From NCBI RefSeq assembly GCF_003194085.1, contig NZ_CP023994.1, forward strand, positions 806,001 to 870,000: DNA of 64,000 nt, written 5' to 3'. The notes below the pieces were generated by a model. That model worked only from the letters and a program-made list of their open reading frames with translations, was not told the DNA's origin and ran no database searches. Made by a program: the position numbers and the translations under genes. Positions 46,970-57,319 of the stretch are shown here, piece after piece. Source of the DNA: Aurantimicrobium photophilum (GTDB lineage Bacteria; Actinomycetota; Actinomycetes; Actinomycetales; Microbacteriaceae). The first letter of the stretch is position 1. Every line of letters starts with the position of its first letter.

Positions 46970-48025
46970 ACGTGCCGCTAATTTTTTCAAGCCGCGGTTG
47001 AGCTTGACGGCCCAAAGAGGGCCGTTGTAAACAAACGCTGAATATCCCTGAACAAGGGTTGCTCCAGCATTGAGCCGTTCTTGTATCTGTTCAGCTGTTT
47101 CAATACCACCGACTGAAATGATGCACATCTGTGCTGGAACGATAGATCGAATGTGCTTGAGCACCTCAAGTGAACGATTTGCAAGTGGGGCACCAGACAA
47201 TCCACCTGCGCCAATAGCTTCGACGCGTGCAGGATCCGAAACTAGGCCCTCGCGACTAATCGTGGTGTTTGTGGCGATAATGCCATCAAGCCCGAGAGAA
47301 ACCGCTAACTTTGCAATCTCGGATATTTCTTCAGTCGTGAGATCTGGTGCAATCTTCACCAATAGAGGCGTATCGCCAGAAGCATTTTTGACCGCGCTGA
47401 GGAGAGGTTTGAGTTGTGTAATCTCTTGCAACCCACGAAGCCCTGGCGTGTTGGGTGAGCTGACATTCACGACAAGATAGTCAGCCAAAGGGGCAAGAAG
47501 TTTAGTGCTGATGAGGTAATCCTCAGTCGCATTCTCAACTTCAGTAATTCGGGATTTCCCAATGTTTACCCCGATCACAGGGCGGTGTTTCAAAGCACGG
47601 AGTCTTTTCAAACGAGGAACTGCAGCTGCCGCTCCCCCGTTGTTGAAGCCCATCCGGTTAATCAATGCACGGTCTGGAATCAAGCGGAAAAGACGAGGCT
47701 TCGGGTTTCCAGGTTGTGCGTGGGCAGTCAGAGTGCCAACTTCTACGTGACCAAAGCCGAGCGCATACAGCCCTGAAACCATGGTGACGTCTTTATCAAA
47801 ACCAGCGGCCATTCCAAAGGGTGAATCGAAATGTAATCCCAGCGCTTGAACATGAAGTTCAGGATTGGGCTGCGAAAAAGCGTGCTTGATCGAACGAATA
47901 CCAGGTAGGCCAGCAAGTTTGATGACAAACGCACCGAGGTGGTGAGCATCCTCAGGGTCTATGAACTTGAAAAACCCCTTGAAGATTAGATTGTAAAAGG
48001 AGTGATTGCCGTTGTGAGTTGCCAC
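46964..48025 (-). CDS. pyrD: Dihydroorotate dehydrogenase (quinone), class 2
   Basis: Oxidises dihydroorotate to orotate in pyrimidine synthesis, passing electrons to the membrane quinone pool. The 353-residue FMN barrel has the class 2 N-terminal amphipathic extension (FYNLIFKGFFKFIDPEDAHHLG), FGMAAGFDKD, RMGFNNGGA, the catalytic Ser in NVSSPNTPGLR, VKIAPDL and IISVGGIET. Two bases separate it from nrdR, which is upstream on the same strand. Confidence 0.96.
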   Translation of the reverse strand: MATHNGNHSFYNLIFKGFFKFIDPEDAHHLGAFVIKLAGLPGIRSIKHAFSQPNPELHVQALGLHFDSPFGMAAGFDKDVTMVSGLYALGFGHVEVGTLTAHAQPGNPKPRLFRLIPDRALINRMGFNNGGAAAAVPRLKRLRALKHRPVIGVNIGKSRITEVENATEDYLISTKLLAPLADYLVVNVSSPNTPGLRGLQEITQLKPLLSAVKNASGDTPLLVKIAPDLTTEEISEIAKLAVSLGLDGIIATNTTISREGLVSDPARVEAIGAGGLSGAPLANRSLEVLKHIRSIVPAQMCIISVGGIETAEQIQERLNAGATLVQGYSAFVYNGPLWAVKLNRGLKKLAARS

Positions 48026-48027
48026 TA

Positions 48028-48492
48028 CTACTGAGCCTGACCTGTCTGACGTTCGGAACGCAAGGTTTGAACTGCAACTTCGAAGTCTTCGAGTGAGTCA
48101 AAAGCTTGATACACACTGGCAAAACGTAGGTAGGCAACTTCATCGAGTTCGCGCAAGGAAGGCAGTATTGCTAAACCAATTTCGTTTGCTTCAATCTGGG
48201 ACGCTCCCGTGGCGCGAATGGTTTCTTCAACCTTTTGGGCCAGCACGGCAAGATCCGCATCAGTAACTGGTCTTCCCTGGCACGCCTTACGGACACCTGC
48301 AACGACCTTTTCGCGACTGAATGACTCAACCACACCTGAGCGCTTAATCACAGAAAGTGACGCAGTTTCGAGTGTGGAGAAACGACCATTGCACTCAGGA
48401 CATTGACGACGACGACGAATGGAGAGGCCATCGTCGCTCGTGCGAGAGTCGATTACGCGGGAATCTGAATGGCGGCAAAAGGGGCAATACAT
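48028..48492 (-). CDS. nrdR: Transcriptional repressor NrdR
   Basis: A nucleotide-sensing repressor of ribonucleotide reductase genes. The 154-residue protein has the zinc ribbon CPFC...CPEC with [17 protein letters not shown] between, and an ATP-cone domain (about residues 46-136; [16 protein letters not shown]). Length and motifs are standard. It sits between hisD and pyrD, 4 bases from the former; no ribonucleotide reductase gene is in the window, so it acts in trans. Confidence 0.96.
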   Translation of the reverse strand: MYCPFCRHSDSRVIDSRTSDDGLSIRRRRQCPECNGRFSTLETASLSVIKRSGVVESFSREKVVAGVRKACQGRPVTDADLAVLAQKVEETIRATGASQIEANEIGLAILPSLRELDEVAYLRFASVYQAFDSLEDFEVAVQTLRSERQTGQAQ

Positions 48493-48496
48493 TCGA

Positions 48497-49813
48497 CTAA
48501 TTGTCCTCTGTGTTGAAACGGATATCTACTGCATCACCGTGGGCGGGCAAATCTTCATCATCAGCTAGTACACGAATCCCGCCTGCAACCTCGGAAAGCG
48601 CAGCCTTGGAGTATTCGATGACCTGCTGGGGTCGCAGGAATGTATACGCTCCCAGACCAGAAGAAAACAGGGCCTGGCCTGCAGTGGGGAGAACGTGGTT
48701 AGAACCGGCGGAATAGTCACCCAAACTCACTGGGCTGTAATCCCCTACAAACAGAGCACCAGCATTGGTGATCTGAGCGACAACCTCAGAGTTCTTCTGA
48801 GTGTGAATTTCTAGATGCTCGGGTCCATACGCATTCGAAAAATCGACGGCTACAGAGAGATCATCAACGAGTACGAGTGCAGATTGTGGGCCTTCGAGAG
48901 CAATCTTCACGCGCTGAGCGTGAGCAGTCTTTTCCGCCAGTTCTGAAACGTGCTGCGTAACAGCACGAGCGAGTTCTTCAGAATCAGTAACCAATACAGC
49001 AGAGGCCATTTCGTCGTGTTCTGCCTGAGAAATAAGGTCAGCAGCAATGAAATCAGCTCTGGCTGAAGAATCAGCAATGATCAGAATTTCAGTCGGACCT
49101 GCTTCAGAATCAATTCCTACGCGGCCACGAACCAATCTTTTCGCGGCGGCAACATAGACGTTACCCGGACCCGTAACCACATTGACAGGAACGAGACCCA
49201 GATCTTCGACACCGTAGGCGAAGGCGCCAATCGCACCTGCGCCACCCATTGCGTACACCTCAGAAACACCCAGCAAACCTGCAGCAGCAAGGATGGTCGG
49301 GTGAACCCGGCCACCGAAGTGAGCCTGTGCTGGAGAAGCAAGAGCAATCGAGCTAACGCCAGCAACCTGTGCAGGCACAACATTCATGATGACGCTAGAA
49401 GGATAAACAGCTTTTCCGCCTGGCACATAGAGACCAACACGCTCTACTGGTTGCCATCTTTGTGTGATTACAGCCCCGGGTGCGATTTCACTACGAACAG
49501 CAGCAGGAACCTGGGCGGCAGAACCTATCCGGACTCGAGCAATAGCTGTTTCTAATGAAGCCCGTAACTGCGGAGATAACGAAGCGACAGCTTCATCGAT
49601 GTGGGACTGAGGAACGCGAAGTTCATAATCGTCAACTTTGTCCAAGCGTGAAGCCTGTTCCCGCAAGGCCTCGGATCCACGATCACGAACATCACTAATC
49701 AGCGACGTAGCAACGTCGAGGGCAACATCAACATCAACCTCTGTTCGAGGAATGAGTGCCAGTAGTTCAGCGCGAGAAGGTCGTCTTCCACGCAAATCAA
49801 GAGTGTGAATCAT
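48497..49813 (-). CDS. hisD: Histidinol dehydrogenase
   Basis: Catalyses the last two oxidation steps of histidine synthesis, L-histidinol to L-histidine, with zinc and NAD. The 438-residue protein has [51 protein letters not shown] (Zn ligand Gln and His), GPEHLEI and [14 protein letters not shown]. It lies 21 bases after dnaE on the same strand. TAGACT (minus, 49828-49823) is 9 bases before the ATG and could give a near-leaderless start. The other his genes are not here. Confidence 0.97.
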   Translation of the reverse strand: MIHTLDLRGRRPSRAELLALIPRTEVDVDVALDVATSLISDVRDRGSEALREQASRLDKVDDYELRVPQSHIDEAVASLSPQLRASLETAIARVRIGSAAQVPAAVRSEIAPGAVITQRWQPVERVGLYVPGGKAVYPSSVIMNVVPAQVAGVSSIALASPAQAHFGGRVHPTILAAAGLLGVSEVYAMGGAGAIGAFAYGVEDLGLVPVNVVTGPGNVYVAAAKRLVRGRVGIDSEAGPTEILIIADSSARADFIAADLISQAEHDEMASAVLVTDSEELARAVTQHVSELAEKTAHAQRVKIALEGPQSALVLVDDLSVAVDFSNAYGPEHLEIHTQKNSEVVAQITNAGALFVGDYSPVSLGDYSAGSNHVLPTAGQALFSSGLGAYTFLRPQQVIEYSKAALSEVAGGIRVLADDEDLPAHGDAVDIRFNTEDN

Positions 49814-49834
49814 CAGGTATCCAGTCTATTTCCG

Positions 49835-52800
49835 CTAACCGAGGCAACCTGGACCTAGGAGAGACTTTAGCTCTCCATACAAATCTGATGACACGTTGAC
49901 GCGAGCAGGGAGTTCAAAGATGCGTGCAGTTGCCCCGCGGGTAAGTCGCAATCGCACTTCAGATTGACCAGGGTGACGTTTGAGGACCTCGGAGAGCTCT
50001 CCAATGGTTGAGGAGGTTGCTCTTACTTCTGGTAAAACCAGGTTCAGCGGACCTTGTTCGCCCACAACAGCACCGACGTCTGGGACGAACATACTCATAG
50101 CTTGGATGTTGAGTCCATCATCGCGAACGTTAACCCGGCCCTTAACTGCTAAAACTAAGTCTGTTTCGAGCATGGGACCAAACTCTTGATAGGTGCGACC
50201 AAGCAGCATAATGTCCATCTCGCCGCCGAAATCTTCCAGCTTGATAATGCCGTAGGCATTGCCTGATTTCTTCGCGATACGTCTTTGGACCTCTGTGACG
50301 AGGCCGGCAAGAACCACGATGTCTCCGTCCATGGTGGTGTCACTTGTAGTGAGGTCGTTGATAGTCACCGTTGCATGCTTAGCCAATTGGAGTTCAAGCC
50401 CAGCAAGGGGGTGATCGGAGACATAGAGACCCAGCATTTCACGTTCAAAAGCGAGCTTGTCACGTTTGGTAAATTCAGGTCGATCGGGAACTTGAGAGTG
50501 CTCTTCAGTGAACTCAAACATGTCACCGAAAAGATCAACTTGACCAAGGGCTTCGTTGCGCTTGAGACTCACAGCAGATTCGACTGCATCCTCATGAATC
50601 TCTACGAGTGCACGTCGTGTATTCCCCATCGCATCAAAAGCGCCAGCTTTAATGAGCGACTCCAGCGTCTTCTTGTTTGCGACTTGAACAGGAACCTTTT
50701 TGAGGAAGTCGTGGAAAGAATCAAAGCGACCCTTTTCCGCACGGGCTGACTTAATGTGTTCAACGACGCCAAAACCGACGTTGCGAATAGCACCCATACC
50801 GAAGCGAATATCTTGACCAACTGCGGAGAAAACACCGTCTGATTCATTCACATCTGGGGCCAAAACGTTGAGCCCCATTCGTCGACATTCAGACAGGTAA
50901 ATACCTAGTTTGTCTTTGGAATCACCAACTGATGTCAAGAGAGCTGCCATATATTCAGCCGGGAAATTTGCCTTGAGATAAGCGGTCCAATAGCTCAGAA
51001 CTCCGTATCCAGCAGAGTGAGCCTTGTTGAAGGCGTAGTCAGCGAAGGGCATCAAGGTATCCCAGAGAATTTTGACCGCGGGGGCTGAATATCCATTTGC
51101 GAGCATGCCAGCTTCAAAGTCAGCAAACTGCTTATCCAGTTCTGACTTCTTCTTCTTACCCATGGCACGACGTAAAACATCTGCTTGACCCAGGGTAAAT
51201 CCCGCGACCTTTTGAGCAACCGCCATTACTTGCTCCTGATACACAATGAGACCGTAGGTTGTTCCCAGGATTTCAGAGAGCGGTTCCTCAAGCTCGGGGT
51301 GAATGGGCTCAATCTCTTGAAGGCCGTTTTTTCGTAATGCGTAATTGGTGTGTGAGTTCATACCCATAGGGCCTGGGCGATACAGAGCGATCACAGCAGA
51401 GATATCTTCGAAGTTTGTGGGCTTCAACTGGCGCAGAAGTGCGCGCATTGGTCCACCATCAAGCTGGAAAACACCGAGAGTGTCACCGCGCGAAAGAAGC
51501 TCGTAGGTTGCTGGGTCAGAATCAAGATCTAACAGTTCAGGCTCAACCGTGATGCCACGGTTGTTCTGAATATTGACAAGGGCATCTTGAATAACCGTGA
51601 GGTTACGCAGGCCCAAGAAGTCCATCTTGAGCAAGCCAAGAGATTCACAAGGCGGCTGATCGAATTGGGTAATGATGGCGCCATCATCTTCACGTTTCAT
51701 GATGGGAATGACATCCATCAATGGTTCAGCCGACATGATCACACCAGCGGCGTGAACACCCCATTGACGTTTGAGGTTTTCTATACCTTGTGCCGTGTTG
51801 AAAACAGTCTGTGCATCAACATCAGATTCAAGAACCGATCGGAAGTCAGCCGCCTCTTTGTATCGCGGTGCCTGAGGATCCATGATTTCGGTCAGGGTGA
51901 TGTCCTTACCCATGATGGATGGAGGCATCGCTTTGGTGAGCTTCTCCCCTACCGAATAGGGCATTCCCAATACGCGAGATGAGTCTTTGAGAGCTTGCTT
52001 GGCCTTGATGGTGCCGTAGGTCACAATCTGTGCGACACGGTCACTGCCATATTTCTCGGTGACATAGCGAATTACTTCACCACGTCGACGATCATCGAAG
52101 TCAACATCGACATCGGGCATGGAAACACGTTCGGGGTTCAGGAAGCGCTCAAAAATCAAACCGTGGTGGAGCGGATCTAACTCGGTGATACCCATGGCAT
52201 ACGACGCGAGTGAACCCGCTGCTGAACCACGACCAGGGCCAACTCGAATACCCTGCTGGCGTGCCCACGCAATGAAGTCAGCGACGACGAGGAAGTAGCC
52301 GGGGAAACCCATCTGAATGATGACATCAACTTCATATTTGGCTTGTGCCTTATGAGCATCGGAGACACCGTTGGGGAATCGACGAGCTAGACCAGCGGCA
52401 ACTTCTTTTTCAAACCACGTTGCTTCCGTCTCACCCTCTGGCACAGGGAAACGTGGCATGAGATCACGTTTTTCAAAGCTGGTTTCACACCGCTCAGCGA
52501 TGAGCAACGTGTTGTCACAGGCTTCGGGGTAGTCAGCAAAGAGTCGGCGCATTTCAGCGGCTGACTTGAGATAGAACTCATTTGATTCGAACTTAAATCT
52601 GTTGGGGTCATCCAGAGTGGATCCCGACTGCACACATAACAACGCGGCGTGTGCATCAGCGTCATGAGCATGCGTGTAGTGGAGATCGTTGGTTGCAACG
52701 AGAGGTAACCCTAAATCTTTAGAGAGCTTGATGAGATCTGTGACAACTCGACGCTCAATATCCAGACCGTGATCCATAATTTCAACGAAGAAGTTTTCTT

Positions 52801-53350
52801 TGCCGAAAATGTCACGGAATTCTGCCGCCGCTGCGCGTGCTTCATCATATTGACCAATGCGCAGGCGGGTTTGAATTTCACCACCAGGGCAGCCTGTTGT
52901 CGCGATGAGGCCCTTCCCGTAGGTGTTGAGGAGTTCACGGTCCATACGAGGCTTGAAGTAGTAGCCCTCAAGTGAAGCCAAAGAGGACATCTTGAAGAGG
53001 TTATGCATGCCCTCGGTCGAGGACGACAACAGAGTCATGTGCGTATAAGCACCACCACCTGAGACGTCATCATCCCCACCGTTATTCCAACGAATACGGG
53101 TTTTATCGGTGCGATGAGTGCCGGGAGTGAGGTACGCCTCCGTACCAATAATTGGTTTAATGCCGGTGTCTGTAGCAGCATTCCAGAAGTCATATGCGCC
53201 GAACATATTGCCGTGATCGGTAATAGCAATCGCAGGCATTCCTGCCTCGACAGCTGCATTCACAAGTGGCTTGACACGTGCAGCACCATCGAGCATCGAG
53301 TACTCGGAATGAACGTGAAGGTGAACGAAAGAATCGTTGTCCTTGCCCAT
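49835..53350 (-). CDS. dnaE: DNA polymerase III alpha subunit
   Basis: The replicative polymerase. From the ATG at 53350 (GGAG 8 bases upstream) it is 1171 residues. A PHP domain at the N-terminus (FVHLHVHSEYSMLDG, AITDHGNMFG, IMDHGLD, DLHYTHAHDADAH) keeps its metal-type His and Asp residues and so may proofread. The palm domain holds the catalytic aspartates in PDVDVDFDDRRRGE near residue 412, followed by a helix-hairpin-helix region and a C-terminal OB fold. The frame extends 28 codons further to 53434, but those residues do not resemble DnaE. Confidence 0.97.
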   Translation of the reverse strand: MGKDNDSFVHLHVHSEYSMLDGAARVKPLVNAAVEAGMPAIAITDHGNMFGAYDFWNAATDTGIKPIIGTEAYLTPGTHRTDKTRIRWNNGGDDDVSGGGAYTHMTLLSSSTEGMHNLFKMSSLASLEGYYFKPRMDRELLNTYGKGLIATTGCPGGEIQTRLRIGQYDEARAAAAEFRDIFGKENFFVEIMDHGLDIERRVVTDLIKLSKDLGLPLVATNDLHYTHAHDADAHAALLCVQSGSTLDDPNRFKFESNEFYLKSAAEMRRLFADYPEACDNTLLIAERCETSFEKRDLMPRFPVPEGETEATWFEKEVAAGLARRFPNGVSDAHKAQAKYEVDVIIQMGFPGYFLVVADFIAWARQQGIRVGPGRGSAAGSLASYAMGITELDPLHHGLIFERFLNPERVSMPDVDVDFDDRRRGEVIRYVTEKYGSDRVAQIVTYGTIKAKQALKDSSRVLGMPYSVGEKLTKAMPPSIMGKDITLTEIMDPQAPRYKEAADFRSVLESDVDAQTVFNTAQGIENLKRQWGVHAAGVIMSAEPLMDVIPIMKREDDGAIITQFDQPPCESLGLLKMDFLGLRNLTVIQDALVNIQNNRGITVEPELLDLDSDPATYELLSRGDTLGVFQLDGGPMRALLRQLKPTNFEDISAVIALYRPGPMGMNSHTNYALRKNGLQEIEPIHPELEEPLSEILGTTYGLIVYQEQVMAVAQKVAGFTLGQADVLRRAMGKKKKSELDKQFADFEAGMLANGYSAPAVKILWDTLMPFADYAFNKAHSAGYGVLSYWTAYLKANFPAEYMAALLTSVGDSKDKLGIYLSECRRMGLNVLAPDVNESDGVFSAVGQDIRFGMGAIRNVGFGVVEHIKSARAEKGRFDSFHDFLKKVPVQVANKKTLESLIKAGAFDAMGNTRRALVEIHEDAVESAVSLKRNEALGQVDLFGDMFEFTEEHSQVPDRPEFTKRDKLAFEREMLGLYVSDHPLAGLELQLAKHATVTINDLTTSDTTMDGDIVVLAGLVTEVQRRIAKKSGNAYGIIKLEDFGGEMDIMLLGRTYQEFGPMLETDLVLAVKGRVNVRDDGLNIQAMSMFVPDVGAVVGEQGPLNLVLPEVRATSSTIGELSEVLKRHPGQSEVRLRLTRGATARIFELPARVNVSSDLYGELKSLLGPGCLG

Positions 53351-53387
53351 GTTCACTCCGGTTTCGTAAGTCTCTAGAAGTTCAATT

Positions 53388-54872
53388 CTAGGGCTTGCGA
53401 CGAATGAGAATGAGCGACAAACCGACAACGCCAACTGCGCCGATCGTCCATTCGATTGTTCGACCGAAAGCCATCGCAGGGGTGATGGTTGAGCTCAAGG
53501 GAACAGCGCTCAACATCTCCCCTGGTTGATAGGCAGGAATACTCGAAATCGTTTCACCTGTAGGAGAAATGATTTCTGAAGTCCCCACCGTAGAGATGTT
53601 GACAACAGATCGTCCTGTTTCAATTGCTCGAAGACGCGCAATTGCTAATTGTTGAAGATTTTCTGAAGTTTTCCCAAAATCAGCATTATTTGTTTGGGCA
53701 AGGATGAGCTGCGCTCCTCCATCAATCAACTGATAGGCCTGTTGGTCATCAGTAATGTCAAAGCAAAGGGCAATACCGGCAAGAACACCATTGATGTCAA
53801 CAACGTTAGATCGCGTTCCAAACGAATAATCTCGGGTAACAAGATCAACAAGTTCGGGCTGGAATGTGCGCCACAATTCTCTGTTGGGCATGTATTCGGC
53901 GAACGGTACTGGATGGATTTTATCGTATTGAGCTACTACTCGATCTGTCCACACTAAAGAGGAGTTAAAGTTCTCATCGTCTGCATTAGTTGTGATTGTT
54001 CCGGTCACAATGGGTGCGCCCAGTTTTTTTGAAACAGTAGTGAGCGTGAGTGCAGCAAGCTCTGATTCAAGAGGGTCCACGTCGCTGGCGTTCTCTGGCC
54101 ACACAACCATGTCGATATCTTCTCCGGCATAAGGAAGAGTTCCAGACACATGATCTTGAAGAATAGAACCAGGCGCACCATGGTCAAATAAACCAGCCTT
54201 AGAGTTGCCCTGAACAGCGAGAACATTTGTCGTCCCTGAGATATCTATGGTGAAACCAGGAATAGCAATGAGGACAACGAACGCGAGTATGGGGTAAACG
54301 AGTAAGGGGCGATGTCTCTCTCGAAGTACTTGAAAGACAAGAGCGGCAGTCACAGCAACGCAGAAGCTCAGACCTGCTGTACCAACCCAAGTGACGACAT
54401 GAGAAATAGGGCTCTCAGATTGCGATTGCGCCAACCTGCCCCACGAAAAACCTCCATAAGGCCACACGCTTGTGATGCTTTCACGAAGAGTCCATAGCGA
54501 TGCAATGACAATACTGACGAGCCCAATACGACCCCATTTGTTGGTCCACCGCGTAGGGCCTCGATTGATCACAATCGAGATGAGCGAAGCACCCAGCCCA
54601 AAGAAAAGGGCCTGCAAAATTCCGAGTGCCAACCAAGGAACCGGCCCGAGATAGAGGGTAAGCCAGTTAATCAGTGACAGCCAGAATGCTGCTCCGGCTG
54701 AAGAACCGACGATAAATGCTGTCCAGAAAGAGCGACCGAGTAGTGACCACAGAAGGAGAAATACGCCGACAAAAGCTAAAGGCCAGAAGTTGGTTGCCGG
54801 AAATGCACCCTGCAAAGCAAACCCTGATACCACAGCGAGAAACAGTGCAATCCAAAAATTGAGTCTTTTCAT
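53388..54872 (-). CDS. lnt: Apolipoprotein N-acyltransferase
   Basis: Adds the third acyl chain to the N-terminal cysteine of lipoproteins at the outer face of the membrane. The 494-residue protein has about six to seven N-terminal helices (to about residue 200), a nitrilase-like domain with the catalytic triad Glu in VWPENASD (near 257), Lys in QYDKIHPVPFAEYMP and Cys in ALCFDITD (near 369), and a C-terminal helix. It overlaps the helY stop by one base. With lgt in the same window, triacylated lipoproteins are expected. Confidence 0.94.
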   Translation of the reverse strand: MKRLNFWIALFLAVVSGFALQGAFPATNFWPLAFVGVFLLLWSLLGRSFWTAFIVGSSAGAAFWLSLINWLTLYLGPVPWLALGILQALFFGLGASLISIVINRGPTRWTNKWGRIGLVSIVIASLWTLRESITSVWPYGGFSWGRLAQSQSESPISHVVTWVGTAGLSFCVAVTAALVFQVLRERHRPLLVYPILAFVVLIAIPGFTIDISGTTNVLAVQGNSKAGLFDHGAPGSILQDHVSGTLPYAGEDIDMVVWPENASDVDPLESELAALTLTTVSKKLGAPIVTGTITTNADDENFNSSLVWTDRVVAQYDKIHPVPFAEYMPNRELWRTFQPELVDLVTRDYSFGTRSNVVDINGVLAGIALCFDITDDQQAYQLIDGGAQLILAQTNNADFGKTSENLQQLAIARLRAIETGRSVVNISTVGTSEIISPTGETISSIPAYQPGEMLSAVPLSSTITPAMAFGRTIEWTIGAVGVVGLSLILIRRKP

Positions 54873-57316
54873 CAGGCCACCGTGGAATACGCAACAATGC
54901 CACGTCGCACGTGATCTAAGGCTGTGCGGGCAGTTTTTTGAAGATCACCAGAAGTGACCTGTGCAAGTTGGTCGAGTAAGTCAATGGTCTGTTTTGACCA
55001 GCGCACAAAGTCTCCAGCAGGCATATCTGCATCAAACAACACATCGTCTAAACGTGAGCCCTTTGCCCATTTATACATCGCCAATGAGAGGCCGGTAGCG
55101 AGCGGATGTGTGCCAGGAAGCTTGTGATAGTTTTCCAGCTCTTCTAGATCCGACCAGAGACTTTGTGTCTCATGAAGTGCATCGATGAATTTTCCTCGAG
55201 GAAGATATCGTTCGTTGACCAAACCCTCTTCGCGTCGTGGTTCAAACACAATCGCACACGCCATGGCGGCCAAGCCAGGAGCATCAAGTTCATCCCACAA
55301 CTTGAGTCGAATGGACTCCGCAATCAAGAGGTCACGTTCACCGTAAATCTTTCCTAAGGACTCGCCCTTAGGGGTGAGCGAAAACTCTGTTCCGTAAGGA
55401 TCTTTCATCAGGTAGTCCATGTCCACCAGAATGTCACAGACTCGGTCAAAGATGCGCGCAACAGCGCCTGTCCGAGTATTGATCTGTTGAACTATTTTGT
55501 CTGTCTCGCGCTTGAGGCGCCACCAGCGTTCGGCCCATCTGGCGTGTTGTTCACGATCAGGGCAATGATGGCAGGCATGGCTTTTCATCTGCTTACGCAG
55601 CGAATTGAGTTCAGCACTACGTTTTTCTTTGGCTGCCCGAGAACCTAGTTCGGATTGTTTTTCAACATCGGTCAACGTGCGTCGCAATGCTGCATATTCT
55701 GCAAAGTCACCTAAGTGACAGGTCATTGGTTCGGCATAGCCAGCAAGTGTTTCTTCTTGTTGTTTGACCTTGCGAGCAAGATCGACAACAGCTCGGTCTG
55801 CTTGGAATTGAGCAAAACTACTTTCCAGAATCTCTCTGGTTCTGCTTCGGCCAAACTGTTCAATCAGGTTGATGGCCATGTTGTAGGTCGGCCTGAAACT
55901 GGAATTCAGAGGATACGTTCGCCGACTAGCAAGAGAGGCAACTGTCTGTGGATCTAGGTTGTTTGCCCACTGAATGAGGGAATGTCCCTCCACATCAATA
56001 CCACGCCGTCCTGCACGACCGGTGAGCTGGGTGTACTCCCCTGGCGTTAATGGAACACGTGCTTCACCGTTGAACTTTTCTAGTTTTTCCAGCACCACAG
56101 TTCGAGCAGGCATATTGATACCTAGAGCAAGAGTTTCAGTGGCAAAGACAACCTTCACAAGTTTCTTTTGAAAGAGCTCTTCAACTACCTCTTTGAATGC
56201 AGGAAGTAATCCTGCGTGGTGAGCGGCAACACCCCGCTCTAAACCTTCTAGCCATTCCCAATATCCCAATACCCCGAGATCTTCGTCGGCAAGAACGCTG
56301 CATCGTTCTTCAACTATGTCTCGAATAATCTCTCGTTCTTCCGCATCCGTGAGGCGAATACCTGAGCGAAGAACTTGTGATACTGCCTGGTCACAGCCCG
56401 CACGACTGAATATGAAAGAAATGGCTGGGAGAAGATTCTTCTCCGCCAACAACTCGATGATGTTGGCACGATCCATACGGCCTTGAAGAGGCTGATTCTG
56501 TGCATATTGAGGTCTGTTGTTCCTGCCGCCACGGTTGGCATTGCGACCTGCAGAACGAATGTGTGGAGCACGCTGATTGGAATGAGCAAGCCGAAGTAAT
56601 TCAGGATTGACACGATGTTGTGCGGCAGCTGTGGAGCCATCAAACAAGTCAATGAATTTATTGCCTACTAAGACATGTTGATCGAGCGGGACCGGACGGT
56701 CTTCAGAAACGATGATGTCTGTGTCACCGCGTACTGCTTGAAGCCAATCACCGAATTCTTCTGCGTTGGAAACAGTGGCGCTCAGACCAACGAGCCGAAC
56801 ATGTTGGGGCAGGTGAATAATGACTTCTTCCCAAACAGCACCTCGGAATCTATCGGCAAGATAGTGAATCTCGTCCATGACAACGAAACGAAGATCTGCA
56901 AGGAGATCACTATCCGCGTAAAGCATGTTACGAAGAACTTCAGTGGTCATCACCACAATGCGAGCACCGGAATTGATATTTGTATCCCCAGTGAGAATGC
57001 CGACATTTTCAGCACCCCATTCCTCAACAAACTCATTGTATTTCTGGTTAGAAAGGGCCTTCATGGGGGTTGTGTAGAACAACTTGTCTGAAGACGTGCT
57101 CATGGCGAGGAAGACAGCAAATTCAGCGACAACCGTTTTACCGGCACCTGTTGGAGCAGCTACCAATACGCTGTTCCCTGCTTCAAGAACGTTGGCCGCA
57201 GCTATTTGGAACGGATCTAAATCAAAGGAACGTTTTTCACGAAAGGCATTGACCAGTGGAGTTTTATTTCGAGCCTGTGCCTGGGCAAAACGTTCTGCAG
57301 CACTGAGTTCAACCAT
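54872..57316 (-). CDS. helY: SKI2-type DEAD/DEAH-box RNA helicase HelY
   Basis: An ATP-dependent superfamily 2 helicase related to eukaryotic Ski2/Mtr4, conserved in actinobacteria and presumed to act on RNA. The 814-residue protein has Walker A APTGAGKT near residue 57, DEIH near 148, SATVSNAEEFG, the HAGLLPAFKE and ETLALGINMPARTV motifs, TGRAGRRGID, and a C-terminal helical DSHCT-like domain. It is somewhat shorter than the mycobacterial protein. Its place after tatC is the usual actinobacterial order (pafB-pafC-tatA-tatC-helY). Confidence 0.92.
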   Translation of the reverse strand: MVELSAAERFAQAQARNKTPLVNAFREKRSFDLDPFQIAAANVLEAGNSVLVAAPTGAGKTVVAEFAVFLAMSTSSDKLFYTTPMKALSNQKYNEFVEEWGAENVGILTGDTNINSGARIVVMTTEVLRNMLYADSDLLADLRFVVMDEIHYLADRFRGAVWEEVIIHLPQHVRLVGLSATVSNAEEFGDWLQAVRGDTDIIVSEDRPVPLDQHVLVGNKFIDLFDGSTAAAQHRVNPELLRLAHSNQRAPHIRSAGRNANRGGRNNRPQYAQNQPLQGRMDRANIIELLAEKNLLPAISFIFSRAGCDQAVSQVLRSGIRLTDAEEREIIRDIVEERCSVLADEDLGVLGYWEWLEGLERGVAAHHAGLLPAFKEVVEELFQKKLVKVVFATETLALGINMPARTVVLEKLEKFNGEARVPLTPGEYTQLTGRAGRRGIDVEGHSLIQWANNLDPQTVASLASRRTYPLNSSFRPTYNMAINLIEQFGRSRTREILESSFAQFQADRAVVDLARKVKQQEETLAGYAEPMTCHLGDFAEYAALRRTLTDVEKQSELGSRAAKEKRSAELNSLRKQMKSHACHHCPDREQHARWAERWWRLKRETDKIVQQINTRTGAVARIFDRVCDILVDMDYLMKDPYGTEFSLTPKGESLGKIYGERDLLIAESIRLKLWDELDAPGLAAMACAIVFEPRREEGLVNERYLPRGKFIDALHETQSLWSDLEELENYHKLPGTHPLATGLSLAMYKWAKGSRLDDVLFDADMPAGDFVRWSKQTIDLLDQLAQVTSGDLQKTARTALDHVRRGIVAYSTVA

Positions 57317-57319
57317 CGA

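Noticed and set aside
53351-53434. Longer start for dnaE
   Set aside because: The extra 28 residues do not resemble DnaE, and GGAG is well placed for the ATG at 53350.
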